Positions 19,416 through 29,885 of a stretch of DNA of 64,000 bases are shown here, in pieces. The DNA comes from Pectobacterium versatile. GTDB lineage: Bacteria; Pseudomonadota; Gammaproteobacteria; Enterobacterales; Enterobacteriaceae. The notes under the pieces were generated by a model. It saw nothing but the letters and a program-made list of their open reading frames with translations. It did no database searches and was not told where the DNA came from. Location: assembly GCF_020166435.1 (NCBI RefSeq), contig NZ_JAINZP010000008.1, positions 124,001 to 188,000 of the forward strand, given 5' to 3'. The translations under genes and the position numbers were made by a program. The first letter of the stretch is position 1, and every line of letters starts with the position of its first letter.

Positions 19416-21182
19416 TTAATAAGTACGTATTTTCGGCGGGAACGCCGGACGCAGTTTAGGCTGCATGTTCACCTCACGGCGCGTCATGCTGTCGGTTTGC
19501 GGCAGATACAACGAATGGCACAACCAATTTTCATCATCGCGTTCTGGGTAGTCGAAGCGACTGTGCGCGCCACGGCTTTCGGTACGGAAGTTAGCCGATA
19601 CCGCTGTCGCGTACGCGGTTTCCATCAGGTTATCCAGCTCCAGACACTCGATACGCTGGGTGTTGAACTCGCTTGAGGTGTCATCTAAACGCGCATTTTT
19701 CAGGCGTTCACGAATCACTTTCAGCTCTTCCAACCCTTTCGCCATCGCATCACCTTCGCGGAAGACCGAGAAGTTATTCTGCATACAGGATTGCAGCGCC
19801 TTGCGGATTTCAACCGGATCTTCCCCTGAACGGGTATTGTTCCAGCGGTTCAGACGGTCGAGCGAGGCTTCAATATCGGATTCGCTGGCATCACGGCTTT
19901 CGCCCTGCTCGTTCAACGACTCTTGCAGATGAATACCCGCTGAGCGACCGAATACCACCAGATCAAGCAGCGAGTTACCGCCCAGACGGTTAGCACCATG
20001 AACCGAGACGCAGGCAATTTCACCCACAGCAAACAGCCCTGGAATCACCACATCTTCGCCTTTCTCATTCACCGTCAACGCCTGACCGCTCACTTTGGTC
20101 GGAATACCGCCCATCATGTAGTGGCAGGTTGGGATAACAGGAATCGGCTCTTTCACTGGATCGACGTGAGCAAATGTGCGAGACAGCTCCAGAATGCCCG
20201 GCAGACGGGATTCCAGAACATCTTTACCCAGATGGTCCAGTTTCAGCTTGGCGTGTGGTCCCCACGGGCCTTCACAGCCACGGCCTTCACGAATTTCGAT
20301 CATAATGGAACGGGCAACCACATCACGGCCAGCCAGATCTTTCGCGTTTGGCGCATAACGTTCCATGAAGCGTTCACCGTGTTTGTTCAGCAGGTAACCG
20401 CCTTCACCACGGCAACCTTCTGTCACCAGCACACCCGCACCAGCAATACCCGTTGGGTGGAACTGCCACATTTCCATGTCCTGCAACGGAACGCCAGCAC
20501 GCAGCGCCATGCCCACACCGTCACCTGTATTAATGTGTGCATTGGTGGTGGACTGGTAAATACGGCCCGCGCCACCAGTTGCCAGTACAGTCGCTTTCGC
20601 TTTGAAATAGACCACTTCACCGGTTTCGATACAGATCGCCGTACAGCCGACAACCGCGCCATCCTGATTCTTCACCAGATCGAGGGCGTACCATTCGGAG
20701 AAGATAGTGGTGTGATTTTTCAGGTTCTGCTGATACAGCGTATGCAGCAGGGCATGACCGGTACGGTCAGCCGCCGCCGCAGTACGCGCGGCCTGCTCGC
20801 CGCCAAAGTTCTTGGATTGACCACCGAACGGACGCTGATAAATACTGCCATCATCCAAACGGGAGAACGGTAATCCCATGTGTTCCAGTTCCAGAATCGC
20901 TTCTGGGCCGGTTTTACACATATATTCAATGGCGTCCTGATCGCCAATGTAGTCCGACCCTTTTACGGTGTCGTACATATGCCATTCCCAGTTGTCCTCA
21001 TGGGTGTTGCCTAGCGCGACGGTAATGCCGCCCTGCGCGGACACGGTATGGGAACGGGTTGGGAACACTTTCGATAACAGGGCACAGGACAGGCCCATTT
21101 GGGAAATTTGCAGCGCGGCGCGCATACCTGCGCCACCCGCACCCACAACAACTGCATCAAATTCTCTGACTGGCAAATTCAT
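19416..21182 (-). CDS. sdhA: Succinate dehydrogenase flavoprotein subunit
   Basis: SdhA oxidises succinate to fumarate with covalently bound FAD. I start it at 21182 ([20 protein letters not shown]), giving 588 residues as in E. coli; an ATG 12 bp upstream would lie inside sdhD and adds four unmatched residues. The dinucleotide motif [11 protein letters not shown], the FAD-attachment histidine at residue 45 ([11 protein letters not shown]) and [11 protein letters not shown] are present. The ATG shares one base with the sdhD stop codon, so translation is coupled. Confidence 0.98.
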   Translation of the reverse strand: MNLPVREFDAVVVGAGGAGMRAALQISQMGLSCALLSKVFPTRSHTVSAQGGITVALGNTHEDNWEWHMYDTVKGSDYIGDQDAIEYMCKTGPEAILELEHMGLPFSRLDDGSIYQRPFGGQSKNFGGEQAARTAAAADRTGHALLHTLYQQNLKNHTTIFSEWYALDLVKNQDGAVVGCTAICIETGEVVYFKAKATVLATGGAGRIYQSTTNAHINTGDGVGMALRAGVPLQDMEMWQFHPTGIAGAGVLVTEGCRGEGGYLLNKHGERFMERYAPNAKDLAGRDVVARSIMIEIREGRGCEGPWGPHAKLKLDHLGKDVLESRLPGILELSRTFAHVDPVKEPIPVIPTCHYMMGGIPTKVSGQALTVNEKGEDVVIPGLFAVGEIACVSVHGANRLGGNSLLDLVVFGRSAGIHLQESLNEQGESRDASESDIEASLDRLNRWNNTRSGEDPVEIRKALQSCMQNNFSVFREGDAMAKGLEELKVIRERLKNARLDDTSSEFNTQRIECLELDNLMETAYATAVSANFRTESRGAHSRFDYPERDDENWLCHSLYLPQTDSMTRREVNMQPKLRPAFPPKIRTY

Positions 21183-21529
21183 CACGCACCCCACACCACA
21201 ATAGTTCCATAAATGACGTACACCAACAGCGCAACCACAATCGCCAACTGTAAAGTCAGGCGTAAGGCCAGCGGTTTAATGTAATCGGTCAGCACTTGCC
21301 ACATCCCTATCCAGGCATGAACCAGAATGGAAAATAACGTTAGCAGTGTGAATACTTTGGTGAGGGCCATCGCGAAGAAACCACGCCATATTTCATACGT
21401 GATGTCGCCAGCCGTAGCAATAAAACCAATAATATAAATTACATACAGAACAATGACGATGGCGGAAGCGCGAATCAGTAACCAATCGTGTACGCCATTG
21501 CGTCCTAACGCAGAAGCATTGCTTACCAT
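21182..21529 (-). CDS. sdhD: Succinate dehydrogenase membrane anchor SdhD
   Basis: A 115-residue membrane anchor with three helices. With SdhC it binds haem b556 and ubiquinone. The conserved motif [16 protein letters not shown] contains the haem-ligand histidine region and the tyrosine near the quinone. It overlaps the end of sdhC by 7 bp and the start of sdhA by one base. Length matches E. coli SdhD. Confidence 0.96.
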   Translation of the reverse strand: MVSNASALGRNGVHDWLLIRASAIVIVLYVIYIIGFIATAGDITYEIWRGFFAMALTKVFTLLTLFSILVHAWIGMWQVLTDYIKPLALRLTLQLAIVVALLVYVIYGTIVVWGA

Positions 21530-21912
21530 ACGAGGACTCCAGCCAAAATTGAAAGCACGACAGTAATAATAAAGGAGATATTTGCAGAACGCTTACCTGC
21601 GGCAAAGTCTTCTTCTATATAGCCAAAATCCATCAACAGGTGACGTATACCACCAACAATGTGATAAGCCAACGCGACGAGGATGCCCCAAACGATAAAC
21701 TTGACGATGAAGCTATCCATAATTTCCGCAGCGCGCAGGAACCCTTCCTCGGAAGAAAGAGAAGTGCCTAACAGCCACAGTAAAATACCGACAGCGACAA
21801 AGGTGATAACGCCGGAGACGCGGTGAAGAATAGATGCTATCGCAGTAACGGGGAACTGGATCGTCTGCAATTCCAGATTGACAGGTCTTTGTTTTTTCAC
21901 GGATTTGCCCAC
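21523..21912 (-). CDS. sdhC: Succinate dehydrogenase cytochrome b556 subunit SdhC
   Basis: A 129-residue three-helix membrane protein that starts the sdhCDAB-sucABCD operon. Family signatures include [20 protein letters not shown] followed by LHRVSG near the N-terminus (quinone-site Ser/Arg) and [12 protein letters not shown] with the haem-ligand histidine. The gene is preceded by a 652-bp divergent regulatory region shared with gltA. In E. coli its translation is repressed by the small RNAs RyhB and Spot 42; I did not identify their pairing sites. Confidence 0.97.
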   Translation of the reverse strand: MGKSVKKQRPVNLELQTIQFPVTAIASILHRVSGVITFVAVGILLWLLGTSLSSEEGFLRAAEIMDSFIVKFIVWGILVALAYHIVGGIRHLLMDFGYIEEDFAAGKRSANISFIITVVLSILAGVLVW

Positions 21913-22564
21913 ACAGCTTTTATTATTGTTTCTTCCTCCGGGCCTGATGTGAGGTCAGACAGCATGAAAGTTACGGCCCTGAAAAGTGGGTTTACGATAC
22001 GCGCTCAAACATCGACATTCCGGTGTCTAAACAGCGCATGATCCTTTCATACTGGGTGCTCCTACTGCAGGGTGATTCCGGAGACCTGTCGGCAGTATAG
22101 GTACTTCACATTCCCATTACAATTCCCATACAAACTGTTTGGTGACATTTGCCCCGAACAGTGATTTAGATCACGAATTTCACAATTTATATAAAATTAA
22201 TTATCTGATTTGACAAAAGTTCAACATTTCAATTACAACTAGGGGATTGAATTCCTTATGATGTGTTAAAGCACAACGGCGACACTTCCACACTGGCGTA
22301 ACTTATGTAACAGTGGGGAGAGTCCACGTAAAAGTCATAGGTAATGACTACAATCTATTCAGAGCACAACTCATTTATCTGAATATCGTTAATTACCTGG
22401 AGAACGAATTTTTCATCCTGAATGCGGCTATCCGCCTTACTCTGTATCCTATTTGACGACTGTGTCACGACAGAGTTTCACCGGCCATTATTCGCCCGGT
22501 GTACAGGCATGACGGTATTTCTTCAGTGAGAATATTTAAAATTAAAGCGCTAAGGAGACTGTAA
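21913..22564. promoter_or_regulatory. Divergent sdhC / gltA control region
   Basis: A 652-bp non-coding region between two divergent TCA-cycle genes. It contains a good CRP-like dyad (see 22160-22175) and AT-rich tracts at about 22180-22260, where ArcA or CRP control would be expected by analogy with E. coli. I do not see an RNA gene or ORF in it. Confidence 0.6.
22160..22175. promoter_or_regulatory. CRP-like site between sdhC and gltA
   Basis: The dyad AGTGATTTAGATCACG matches the CRP pattern TGTGA-N6-TCACA at nine of ten positions of the two half sites except the outer bases. It lies about 250 bp upstream of sdhC and 390 bp upstream of gltA. Confidence 0.45.
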
Positions 22565-23851
22565 ATGGCTGATAAGAAAGCAACACTTACTCTAGAGGGT
22601 AAAGATCCAATTGAGCTAAATGTCCTATCAGGTACATTGGGGTATGATGAGATTGATATTCGTCCCCTCGGTTCTAAAGGTTACTTCACATTTGACCCCG
22701 GCTTTACCTCTACCGCATCTTGCGAATCCAAGATTACCTATATCGACGGCGACGAAGGCATCTTGCTACATCGTGGCTTCCCGATTGCCCAACTGGCTGA
22801 AAAATCGAATTATCTTGAAGTTTGTTACATCCTGCTGTTCGGCGAAGTCCCGACGGTAGAACAGTATGAAACCTTCAAGACCACCGTGACGCGTCACACC
22901 ATGATCCATGAGCAGATTACTCGTCTGTTCCACGGTTTCCGTCGTGATTCACATCCAATGGCCGTATTGTGCGGCGTCACGGGTGCACTGGCGGCGTTCT
23001 ATCACGATTCACTGGACATTAACATTGAGCGCCACCGCGAAATCGCGGCCTACCGCCTGCTGTCCAAAATGCCGACCGTTGCAGCAATGTGCTACAAATA
23101 CTCACTGGGTCAGCCGTTTGTTTATCCGAAAAACAACCTGTCCTACGCCGGTAACTTCCTGCACATGATGTTCTCCACCCCTTGTGAAGAATATGTTGTG
23201 AATCCGGTGTTGGAACGTGCCATGGACCGTATCCTAATCCTGCATGCCGATCACGAACAAAACGCCTCGACGTCTACCGTGCGTACCGCAGGTTCATCAG
23301 GTGCGAATCCATTTGCCTGTATCGCCGCGGGGATCGCCTCGCTGTGGGGACCGGCACACGGCGGCGCGAACGAAGCCTGCCTGCGTATGCTGGAAGAAAT
23401 CAGCAGCGTGGAGCACATCCCTGCGTTTATCGAACGTGCAAAAGACAAGAACGACTCCTTCCGCCTGATGGGCTTCGGTCACCGTGTGTACAAAAACCAC
23501 GACCCGCGCGCTACCGTCATGCGTGAAACCTGCCATGAAGTGCTGAAAGAGCTGGGCAGAAAAGACGACCTGCTGGAAGTGGCGATGGAGCTGGAGCATA
23601 TCGCGCTGAACGACCCGTACTTCATTGAGAAGAAACTGTACCCGAACGTGGACTTCTACTCCGGCATCATCCTGAAAGCGATGGGTATTCCGTCTTCCAT
23701 GTTTACCGTTATCTTTGCGATGGCGCGTACCGTGGGCTGGATTGCGCATTGGAGCGAAATGCACGCCGACGGCATCAAGATTGCCCGTCCACGTCAGCTG
23801 TATACCGGCTACGACAAACGTGACTTTACGTCCAATCTGAAAAACGATTAA
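22565..23851 (+). CDS. gltA: Citrate synthase (type II, hexameric)
   Basis: Condenses acetyl-CoA with oxaloacetate, the entry step of the TCA cycle. The 428-residue protein (427 in E. coli) starts [20 protein letters not shown], preceded by AAGGAGA about 7 bp upstream. Catalytic motifs are [10 protein letters not shown], the His loop [17 protein letters not shown] and [14 protein letters not shown] with the catalytic aspartate. It is transcribed away from sdhC, and a terminator follows at 23870. Confidence 0.98.
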   Translation: MADKKATLTLEGKDPIELNVLSGTLGYDEIDIRPLGSKGYFTFDPGFTSTASCESKITYIDGDEGILLHRGFPIAQLAEKSNYLEVCYILLFGEVPTVEQYETFKTTVTRHTMIHEQITRLFHGFRRDSHPMAVLCGVTGALAAFYHDSLDINIERHREIAAYRLLSKMPTVAAMCYKYSLGQPFVYPKNNLSYAGNFLHMMFSTPCEEYVVNPVLERAMDRILILHADHEQNASTSTVRTAGSSGANPFACIAAGIASLWGPAHGGANEACLRMLEEISSVEHIPAFIERAKDKNDSFRLMGFGHRVYKNHDPRATVMRETCHEVLKELGRKDDLLEVAMELEHIALNDPYFIEKKLYPNVDFYSGIILKAMGIPSSMFTVIFAMARTVGWIAHWSEMHADGIKIARPRQLYTGYDKRDFTSNLKND

Positions 23852-23869
23852 TCCATTCAGTACAGGCAA

Positions 23870-23903
23870 AAAGGCCGGATATCACATCCGGCCTTTGTTT
23901 TTA
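23870..23903 (+). terminator. Rho-independent terminator of gltA
   Basis: An 11-bp stem AAAGGCCGGAT/ATCCGGCCTTT with a 5-nt loop is followed by GTTTTTAT, beginning 18 bp after the gltA stop. Confidence 0.92.
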
Positions 23904-23951
23904 TCCTACACTGATTTTCAATGGTGATTGAAATACGGATAATCAGCGCAG

Positions 23952-24374
23952 TTAGTCATGGAATACTTTCGTAAGGTAAACCTGTTTAGCGTCTTTATTA
24001 ACCCAGATATAGAAGGTTGCCCCTTCAATCTCAGTACGCTTTTTCCACACATCTTCCTCCCCCTGCTTACGTTTCTGCTGCTCATATCCTAATGTTGTGA
24101 GGTACGTTTTTAGCAGAGTCGTGTCAGAGGTATCATTAAAAATGATAGCATTTGATGGCGCATAACCATCACCGGGCACATATTCAAAAGCGTAATTGCT
24201 CGATATCCTTGGGGCCTTGCGGATATCTTCATCGGTGAACGCATAGTAGGTAAAATACTCACTTTCAGTATACGTTCTTATCTCCGTGGAACCCGACACC
24301 ACAATAAATATAAATAACATCCCAACCATTGCCGCAGGAACCAAAAGCAGTAATAGATATTTGATTACTTTCAT
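23952..24374 (-). CDS. Small membrane-anchored protein of unknown function
   Basis: A 140-residue protein beginning MKVIKYLLLLLVPAAMVGML. It has one N-terminal hydrophobic helix (about 5-27) and no lipobox, so it is an inner-membrane or membrane-anchored periplasmic protein. The rest is polar, with several Tyr/Phe pairs (ESEYFTYYAFTDED). Its ATG overlaps the end of the 237-residue upstream gene by 4 bp, so the two are coupled. The base composition looks lower in GC than gltA or nei. I do not recognise the family. An immunity or accessory partner of the upstream protein is possible but unsupported. Confidence 0.6.
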   Translation of the reverse strand: MKVIKYLLLLLVPAAMVGMLFIFIVVSGSTEIRTYTESEYFTYYAFTDEDIRKAPRISSNYAFEYVPGDGYAPSNAIIFNDTSDTTLLKTYLTTLGYEQQKRKQGEEDVWKKRTEIEGATFYIWVNKDAKQVYLTKVFHD

Positions 24375-25084
24375 GCCCGAACTCTTCCACCTTTGGTTTT
24401 GTTAAATTCTAGTGTTGTACCGTCATCCGTTAGAATGTTAACTACGCCAGAAGTAAAATCATTCCATGGTCGAACCCAAGTCATAAAGTGAGGTAGATTT
24501 GCTATATAAGGTGTATGTCGTATACAAGCATCTTGCGGATCAGGAAAAATAATAGGGCGGAAACCCTGATTCTTATGGGAGCCAATGGCACCATAAAAAT
24601 CCCAACGCCTAAGCGCTGCATCACGGCTTACAGGGCGGACACGATAAGAATATTGGCCAGGAATTAATGCGCGATAAAATCCCAACAGATCTGAAACCAA
24701 ATCCTCACCACTGAATCCACTATCTGTATACCATGAGAATAGATCATATTGCTGTTTTTCAAATCGAGGGGCAATATTCATAAGCATCGCAAGCATTATG
24801 CTATTGATATCGTCTCGGCTTCTCCCGCTCTTGATTTCCCATCGATTGAACTTTCCTATACCAACGTTATGACCGAATTTTTTGTATCGCATATCTTGGC
24901 GATACATAACGCGATAACTCTTTTCTCCAGAGCTTTCACCGGCCAAAAACTGCTGTTTTAATTCAACAATATCGTCTCCCCTTGCATGGCCCATATCAAC
25001 CCAGCCCAGCAATTCGGTATAAACAATACCTGATTTGAGCCTATCAAAGAGAGAACCGTCCCTAATGTCACTTCTATTACTCAT
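24371..25084 (-). CDS. Uncharacterised protein of a two-gene cassette
   Basis: A 237-residue soluble-looking protein without signal peptide, with AAAGGATTT upstream of the ATG at 25084. Distinct motifs are IVYTELLGWVDMGHARGDD near residue 20 and DSGFSGEDLVSDLLGFYRAL near 128. Many aromatic and basic residues occur in the C-terminal half. The GWVDMGHAR and SGEDLVSDLLG phrases recall uncharacterised DUF4056-type proteins, but this is a weak recollection. The gene overlaps its membrane-anchored partner by 4 bp. The pair is wedged between gltA and nei, where E. coli has other genes, and looks like accessory DNA. Confidence 0.6.
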   Translation of the reverse strand: MSNRSDIRDGSLFDRLKSGIVYTELLGWVDMGHARGDDIVELKQQFLAGESSGEKSYRVMYRQDMRYKKFGHNVGIGKFNRWEIKSGRSRDDINSIMLAMLMNIAPRFEKQQYDLFSWYTDSGFSGEDLVSDLLGFYRALIPGQYSYRVRPVSRDAALRRWDFYGAIGSHKNQGFRPIIFPDPQDACIRHTPYIANLPHFMTWVRPWNDFTSGVVNILTDDGTTLEFNKTKGGRVRA

Positions 25085-25126
25085 ACGAAATCCTTTTCAA
25101 TTAATCTAAAAACTGCACAGCGCCCT

Positions 25127-25918
25127 TTAACTCTGGCAGTGCGGGCACCAATAAAACGGGCGTGATGACAGCATCGTTCTTTCAATCATTCCGCCGCAGC
25201 GCTCACAGCGATCCCCTTCACGATGGAAAACCTTGAACGAAAAAATCGCCCCGTGATGTCGATTCTCATCAACAGTGCCACGCGTGTTGTAGGACAAACG
25301 GGGAATATCCAGCAGCGCGTGACTCAACGTCTGTAACTGTTCCTCATTCAACTGCGCTGCCGTGTGTTGGGGGGCTAACTGTGCCTGCCAGAGAATCTCG
25401 ACGCGCAGATAATTCCCCAGTCCAGCAAGAAATGCCTGATCCAGCAGCAACCCACTAAACTGGCGACGGCGAAAGCGCGGTAATAACAGACGCTCACACA
25501 CCTGTTCCGGCGTCAGTGAGAGATCCAAGACATCAGGGCCAATACGTTGCAGGAAAGGATGCGTCGAGAGCATATTCGGCGTCAGCATTTGAATATCTGA
25601 CGCGCTGTAAAGCAGAATAGCGCGATCCTGCGTTTCCAGCCGGACGCGCAAATCCCGCTTTGTTTCCGGTGATTCCCCCGCATTCACGACTCGCCACACG
25701 CCATAGAGCTGATTATGGCTATACAACACCCGATCGTTGCTAAAATAGGTCAGCAGCGCCTTCCCATGCGTTTCAATCTGCCTGACCTGTTGCCCAATCA
25801 ATTCTGCTTCGTATGGCTTCAGTTCTGGAAACGCAAACCAGACACGCGTCAGCGTTTTGCCCACGACGGCCTCAACCAGCTTATCAGCCGCCCGACGAAT
25901 TTCCGGTCCTTCCGGCAT
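25127..25918 (-). CDS. nei: Endonuclease VIII (Nei), DNA glycosylase/AP lyase
   Basis: Removes oxidised pyrimidines and cuts the DNA at the abasic site. The 263-residue protein starts [14 protein letters not shown], with the catalytic proline and glutamate at residues 2 and 3. The helix-two-turn-helix region contains [14 protein letters not shown]. The C-terminal zinc finger [20 protein letters not shown] followed by CPHC is complete. It is the last gene of the pxpB-pxpC-pxpA-pcp-nei run, 67 bp after pcp. In E. coli nei also lies next to pxpA. Confidence 0.96.
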   Translation of the reverse strand: MPEGPEIRRAADKLVEAVVGKTLTRVWFAFPELKPYEAELIGQQVRQIETHGKALLTYFSNDRVLYSHNQLYGVWRVVNAGESPETKRDLRVRLETQDRAILLYSASDIQMLTPNMLSTHPFLQRIGPDVLDLSLTPEQVCERLLLPRFRRRQFSGLLLDQAFLAGLGNYLRVEILWQAQLAPQHTAAQLNEEQLQTLSHALLDIPRLSYNTRGTVDENRHHGAIFSFKVFHREGDRCERCGGMIERTMLSSRPFYWCPHCQS

Positions 25919-25985
25919 ACTTTACTCCCTGAAAATCAGACGCCCTGGATAGGGCGTGATTAACCAAACGAAGAACTGATCCAGA

Positions 25986-26633
25986 TTAATGTAATGAGCC
26001 GCCAGTCACCGCCACATCAACCTGCTGCACCAGCGATTGCTTGACCATCACTTCCAGCGCCGCCGTGACTAACGGTGTAGGCATGCTCGGTTCACCGGGG
26101 TGTCGTGCAGCCTGTTCCGGCGAATAGGGAATGTGAACGAATCCGCCGCGCACCACATCGCCCTGCTGATGTAACTGGTGTAAAAGTCCGTACATCACAT
26201 GATTGCAGACAAACGTCCCTGCGGTTTGCGACACCGACGCGGGGATACCCGCCACGCGCAATGCCTGCACCAGCGCTTTCACTGGCAGCGTCGAAAAATA
26301 TGCCGCAGGTCCGCCTTCTACCACCGGCGTATCAATAGGCTGGTTGCCCCGGTTATCCGCAATGCGGGCGTCATTAATATTAATCGCCACGCGTTCGACA
26401 GAAATATCAGTACGACCGCCCGCCTGCCCCACCGCGATCACCACTTCCGGCTGCCATTCGGCTATCGCGCGGTAAAGTTGTTCCAGCGATAGATCGAAGA
26501 CGCAAGATAAACGGCAGGCCACCACGCGCACACCGCCAACTTCTCGCTGATGAAGTACTTTTACCGCTTCCCATGAGGGATTAATCGCTTCGCCCTCAAA
26601 AGGTTCAAACGCCGTGATCAAAACGGTTTTCAT
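25986..26633 (-). CDS. pcp: Pyrrolidone-carboxylate peptidase (pyroglutamyl peptidase I)
   Basis: A cytosolic cysteine peptidase that removes N-terminal pyroglutamate from peptides. The 215-residue protein starts [20 protein letters not shown]. It carries the catalytic triad regions: Glu in [15 protein letters not shown], Cys in [14 protein letters not shown] and His in [11 protein letters not shown]. It sits 30 bp downstream of pxpA. The products of its reaction (5-oxoproline) are the substrate of PxpABC, so the context strongly suggests one pathway. E. coli K-12 lacks this gene at the corresponding place. Confidence 0.95.
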   Translation of the reverse strand: MKTVLITAFEPFEGEAINPSWEAVKVLHQREVGGVRVVACRLSCVFDLSLEQLYRAIAEWQPEVVIAVGQAGGRTDISVERVAININDARIADNRGNQPIDTPVVEGGPAAYFSTLPVKALVQALRVAGIPASVSQTAGTFVCNHVMYGLLHQLHQQGDVVRGGFVHIPYSPEQAARHPGEPSMPTPLVTAALEVMVKQSLVQQVDVAVTGGSLH

Positions 26634-26663
26634 CGGTTATCCCCGTCATACAAAAAATAATGA

Positions 26664-27401
26664 TTATGCCGCCGCAACCGCGATCTGATGCTGGCTAAAG
26701 CAGTTACGCAGCTTGCGGGCAAACAGCAGCGCGTGTTGCCCATCGCCGTGAATACATACGGTATCCGCTTGTACGTTAACCCAAGAGCCGTCGATCGCCC
26801 TAACCCGCTGGCGTTGAATCATCTCCAGCGTCTGCGCCAACGCCAGCTCATCACTGTTAATCAACGCTCCCGCCTGAGTGCGCGGCACCAGCGATCCGTC
26901 AGGCAGATAGCAGCGATCGGCGAACACTTCCTGACGCGTCTCCAACCCCAGCCGTTGCCCAGCGCGGATTAATTCGCTTCCCGCCAGACCGACTAAGCGC
27001 AACGCCGGATTCACCACCTTCACCGCCTTGGCTATCGCATCAGCCAGCGCCGGTTCACACGCCGCCTGATTGTAAAGCATACCGTGAGGCTTAACGTGCG
27101 ACAGCTTGCCGCCTTCAGCCGCGACAATCGCACTCAGCGCGCCGAGCTGATACACCATCTGGGCAAAGACAATTTCCGCAGGCACATTCATCGCCTTGCG
27201 GCCAAAATTTTCACGATCGAGAAAGCTCGGGTGTGCGCCAAGCGCGACCCTATAACCGATTCCCCAACGCACTGACTGACGCATGGTTTGCGCATCACCG
27301 GCATGAAATCCACAGGCAATATTGGCTGACGTCACCAGCTTCAGCAGCGCTTCGTCATGCTCGCCGCCCTCACCCAGATCGGCATTCAGATCAATAATCA
27401 T
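26664..27401 (-). CDS. pxpA: 5-oxoprolinase subunit A (LamB/YcsF family)
   Basis: With PxpB and PxpC it forms the prokaryotic ATP-dependent 5-oxoprolinase that converts 5-oxoproline to glutamate. I start it at 27401 ([20 protein letters not shown]), which gives 245 residues like E. coli. The longer frame adds 32 unrelated residues that lie over pxpC. Family motifs are [24 protein letters not shown] and [10 protein letters not shown]. It overlaps pxpC by 11 bp, and an AGGAGGC-type sequence (GGAGGCTGC) lies before the start. Confidence 0.96.
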   Translation of the reverse strand: MIIDLNADLGEGGEHDEALLKLVTSANIACGFHAGDAQTMRQSVRWGIGYRVALGAHPSFLDRENFGRKAMNVPAEIVFAQMVYQLGALSAIVAAEGGKLSHVKPHGMLYNQAACEPALADAIAKAVKVVNPALRLVGLAGSELIRAGQRLGLETRQEVFADRCYLPDGSLVPRTQAGALINSDELALAQTLEMIQRQRVRAIDGSWVNVQADTVCIHGDGQHALLFARKLRNCFSQHQIAVAAA

Positions 27402-28335
27402 GCAGCCTCCACGCCAGCTGTTCGAGGTAACGCCGCTGTTCTTCGGCCGCTTTTTGCGCCTGAGCCTGCGTACAGTGAATAAAATGTATCGGCTCACCGA
27501 GTCGGATTTGTGCCAGATGGAATAAATCCGCTTCGATCACCGTCGCAATACGTGGGTAACCGCCGGTTGTCTGCGCATCCGCCAGCAGTACGATAGGGTG
27601 ACCATTGTGCGGAACCTGCACGACGCCCGGCAGCAGCCCATGCGATGGCAGCTCGCGCGGTTTGCTACCCCGTAATGCAGCACGCTGTAGATCAGCGCCC
27701 AATAAACGGTAGCCCATGCGGTTACTTTGCGGGCTCAGTTGCCAGGACGTTCGCCAGAACAATTCCTGCATCTCTTCGCTGAATTCCTGATACTCCGGCC
27801 CTGGTAATGCCCGCACGCGGTTGCCGAACAACAGCTGCTTGATACCGACTTCTCGCGTCAGTTCGCGAGTTGGCGTACCCAGAGGAAGTTCATCGCCATC
27901 CATCAGCAAACGTCCGTCAAAGCCCCCAAAACCGGCTTTCAAGTCGGTACTGCGCGAGCCAAGCGCTTCCGGCACATCCACGCCGCCGGACAGCGCCAGA
28001 TAGCTACGCATTCCGTTACGCGGCATGCGCATTTTCAACGTTTGTCCCGGCTTCACAGCGAAACGCCAGCCTGTCCAGAGTGGTTTTCCATCCAGTTCGG
28101 CATGACAGTCCGCACCGGTTAGCGCCACCCAGCAGGCGGTGGTGAATATTGCGGTAAACTTACCCAGCGTAATTTCCAGCGCGGCAGCATTCTCCGCGTT
28201 GCCCACTAGCAGGTTGGCCATTGCCAGGGCAGGCAGATCGAGCGCGCCTGACTGGCTGATACCCAAACGGCGAAAACCGACGCGGCCGCCGTCCTGCACC
28301 GAAGTATGCAATCCGGCATGAATAACCTTCAGCAT
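27391..28335 (-). CDS. pxpC: 5-oxoprolinase subunit C (KipA/biotin-dependent carboxyltransferase-like)
   Basis: A 314-residue PxpC/KipA protein starting [20 protein letters not shown]. Signature sequences include [40 protein letters not shown] and [10 protein letters not shown]. It overlaps pxpB by 7 bp and pxpA by 11 bp, so all three subunits are translated from one transcript. Length is close to the E. coli protein (310). Confidence 0.96.
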   Translation of the reverse strand: MLKVIHAGLHTSVQDGGRVGFRRLGISQSGALDLPALAMANLLVGNAENAAALEITLGKFTAIFTTACWVALTGADCHAELDGKPLWTGWRFAVKPGQTLKMRMPRNGMRSYLALSGGVDVPEALGSRSTDLKAGFGGFDGRLLMDGDELPLGTPTRELTREVGIKQLLFGNRVRALPGPEYQEFSEEMQELFWRTSWQLSPQSNRMGYRLLGADLQRAALRGSKPRELPSHGLLPGVVQVPHNGHPIVLLADAQTTGGYPRIATVIEADLFHLAQIRLGEPIHFIHCTQAQAQKAAEEQRRYLEQLAWRLHDY

Positions 28336-28985
28336 ACGCCCTCCTTCTGTGGCAAAAACCGAACGTTATCACCGGGACGTAGCAACGTTGGCGGCATCGT
28401 TTGTGGATTAAACAATTTCAGCGAGGTGCGACCAATCAGCTGCCAGCCACCGGGCGTCGCCAGCGGATAAATCCCCGTCTGTGCGCCACCAATCCCGACC
28501 GATCCTGCTGCCACGCGCAGGCGCGGCTCAGCGCGGCGCGGCATATGCAGTTTCTCGTTTAATCCGCCGAGGTAGGCAAAACCCGGCTGGAAGCCCAAAA
28601 AGTAAACCACATACTGTGCGGCTGCATGTGCTTCCACAACCTGACTCACTGTCAGGCCACTGTGAGCGGCAACCTCCACCAAATCCGGCCCTGCCTCTCC
28701 GCCATACACGACGGGAATGTCGATATCGCGTGGGTCAAACGCCAGCGATTCGCTCTCTTCCCACCAGCGCTGCAAGCGTTCAATCGCATCGAGCGCCACC
28801 AACTGCGGATGCGCCAACAGCACCGTCAGATTATTCATGCCTGGAATCGCTTCCAGCACCTCTTCATGATGGTTCAGGCGCTCGGCAAGCCCCCATATCC
28901 GCTGCTGGCTCTCCAGCGACATTGGCGGTTCCAGTTCCAGAACCACAGCTCTCTCACCCAGAAGATAACACCGTGCTCGTTGCAA
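28329..28985 (-). CDS. pxpB: 5-oxoprolinase subunit B (KipI family)
   Basis: A 218-residue protein of exactly the E. coli length, starting [20 protein letters not shown]. The KipI/PxpB motif [20 protein letters not shown] (with F-Q-P before it) and [16 protein letters not shown] are present. It is the first gene of the pxpBCA-pcp-nei run. A 156-bp gap separates it from ybgI upstream and should contain a promoter. Confidence 0.96.
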   Translation of the reverse strand: MQRARCYLLGERAVVLELEPPMSLESQQRIWGLAERLNHHEEVLEAIPGMNNLTVLLAHPQLVALDAIERLQRWWEESESLAFDPRDIDIPVVYGGEAGPDLVEVAAHSGLTVSQVVEAHAAAQYVVYFLGFQPGFAYLGGLNEKLHMPRRAEPRLRVAAGSVGIGGAQTGIYPLATPGGWQLIGRTSLKLFNPQTMPPTLLRPGDNVRFLPQKEGVC

Positions 28986-29141
28986 TCTTTCCTCCTGAAT
29001 CGCGTTTTATCCGTTATGGTGAACATGGCTAAATGATTAGCGAGGCTTACTGTTCTATTTTCTTCTTAACAGCTAAGCAACAACGATGCCAATATCAAAA
29101 ATGTGACATCATTCCTGTGCGGTACAGAGACTTTCAATCCG

Positions 29142-29885
29142 TCACGCGGGGTTAGGAATATCAATAAATGTCACATCAAAACCATGCTGTGCCGCCAGCC
29201 ATTCGCCCAACGCTTTGATGCCGCCGCGTTCGGTGGCATGGTGTCCGGCAGCAAAAAAGTGCAGCCCCATTTCGCGCGCGATATGAATCGTTTGCTCAGA
29301 CACTTCACCAGTAATAAACGCATCGACCCCGAAGCGGGCCGCTTGTTCAATAAATCCCTGACCGCCGCCGGTACACCAGGCCACGCGTTGTATCTGTTGC
29401 GGTGCATTATCCCCACAATGCAGCACGCTACGCCCCAGCCGTTTTTCTACACGGCGGCAAAAAGCATCTGCCGTCATGGGCTGCGCCAGTTCACCATACG
29501 GCACCAGCGGCTCGATCGCCCCCTGCACCTGAATCTCCAGCAGCGCCGCCAGCTGTGCGTTATTCCCCAGTTCCGGGTGTGCATCCAGCGGCAAGTGATA
29601 GCCGTACAGGTTGATATCATTGAGCAACAGCGTTTTCAGTCGGTTACGCTTCATACCACAGACAATCTGTGGTTCGTTTTTCCAGAAGTAGCCGTGGTGA
29701 ACCAGAATCGCATCGGCCTGCTTTTCTACCGCCGCATCCAACAGCGCCTGTGAGGCCGTTACGCCCGTCACAATACGTTTTACCTCTGCACGCCCTTCAA
29801 CCTGTAAACCGTTCGGTGCGTAGTCCTGAAACGTCGCCGTGCTCAGTTTCTCGTTAATGATTCTTTCCAGTTCCACATTACGCAT
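29142..29885 (-). CDS. ybgI: NIF3-family metal hydrolase YbgI (GTP cyclohydrolase 1 type 2 homologue)
   Basis: A 247-residue protein of the NIF3/DUF34 family, which forms hexameric toroids with a dinuclear metal site; its cellular role is unsettled. Metal ligands are visible in DAILVHHGYFW and in the C-terminal GHHATERGGI. It begins [20 protein letters not shown], the same length as E. coli YbgI. It overlaps the end of phrB by 8 bp, forming the run ybgA-phrB-ybgI. Confidence 0.95.
   Translation of the reverse strand: MRNVELERIINEKLSTATFQDYAPNGLQVEGRAEVKRIVTGVTASQALLDAAVEKQADAILVHHGYFWKNEPQIVCGMKRNRLKTLLLNDINLYGYHLPLDAHPELGNNAQLAALLEIQVQGAIEPLVPYGELAQPMTADAFCRRVEKRLGRSVLHCGDNAPQQIQRVAWCTGGGQGFIEQAARFGVDAFITGEVSEQTIHIAREMGLHFFAAGHHATERGGIKALGEWLAAQHGFDVTFIDIPNPA

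Noticed and set aside
19998-20873. A 291-codon plus-strand open frame
   Set aside because: Antisense shadow of sdhA, with His/Thr/Arg-rich low-plausibility sequence.
28481-29036. Plus-strand frames of 136-183 codons over pxpB
   Set aside because: Antisense to pxpB, whose sequence and length match the family.
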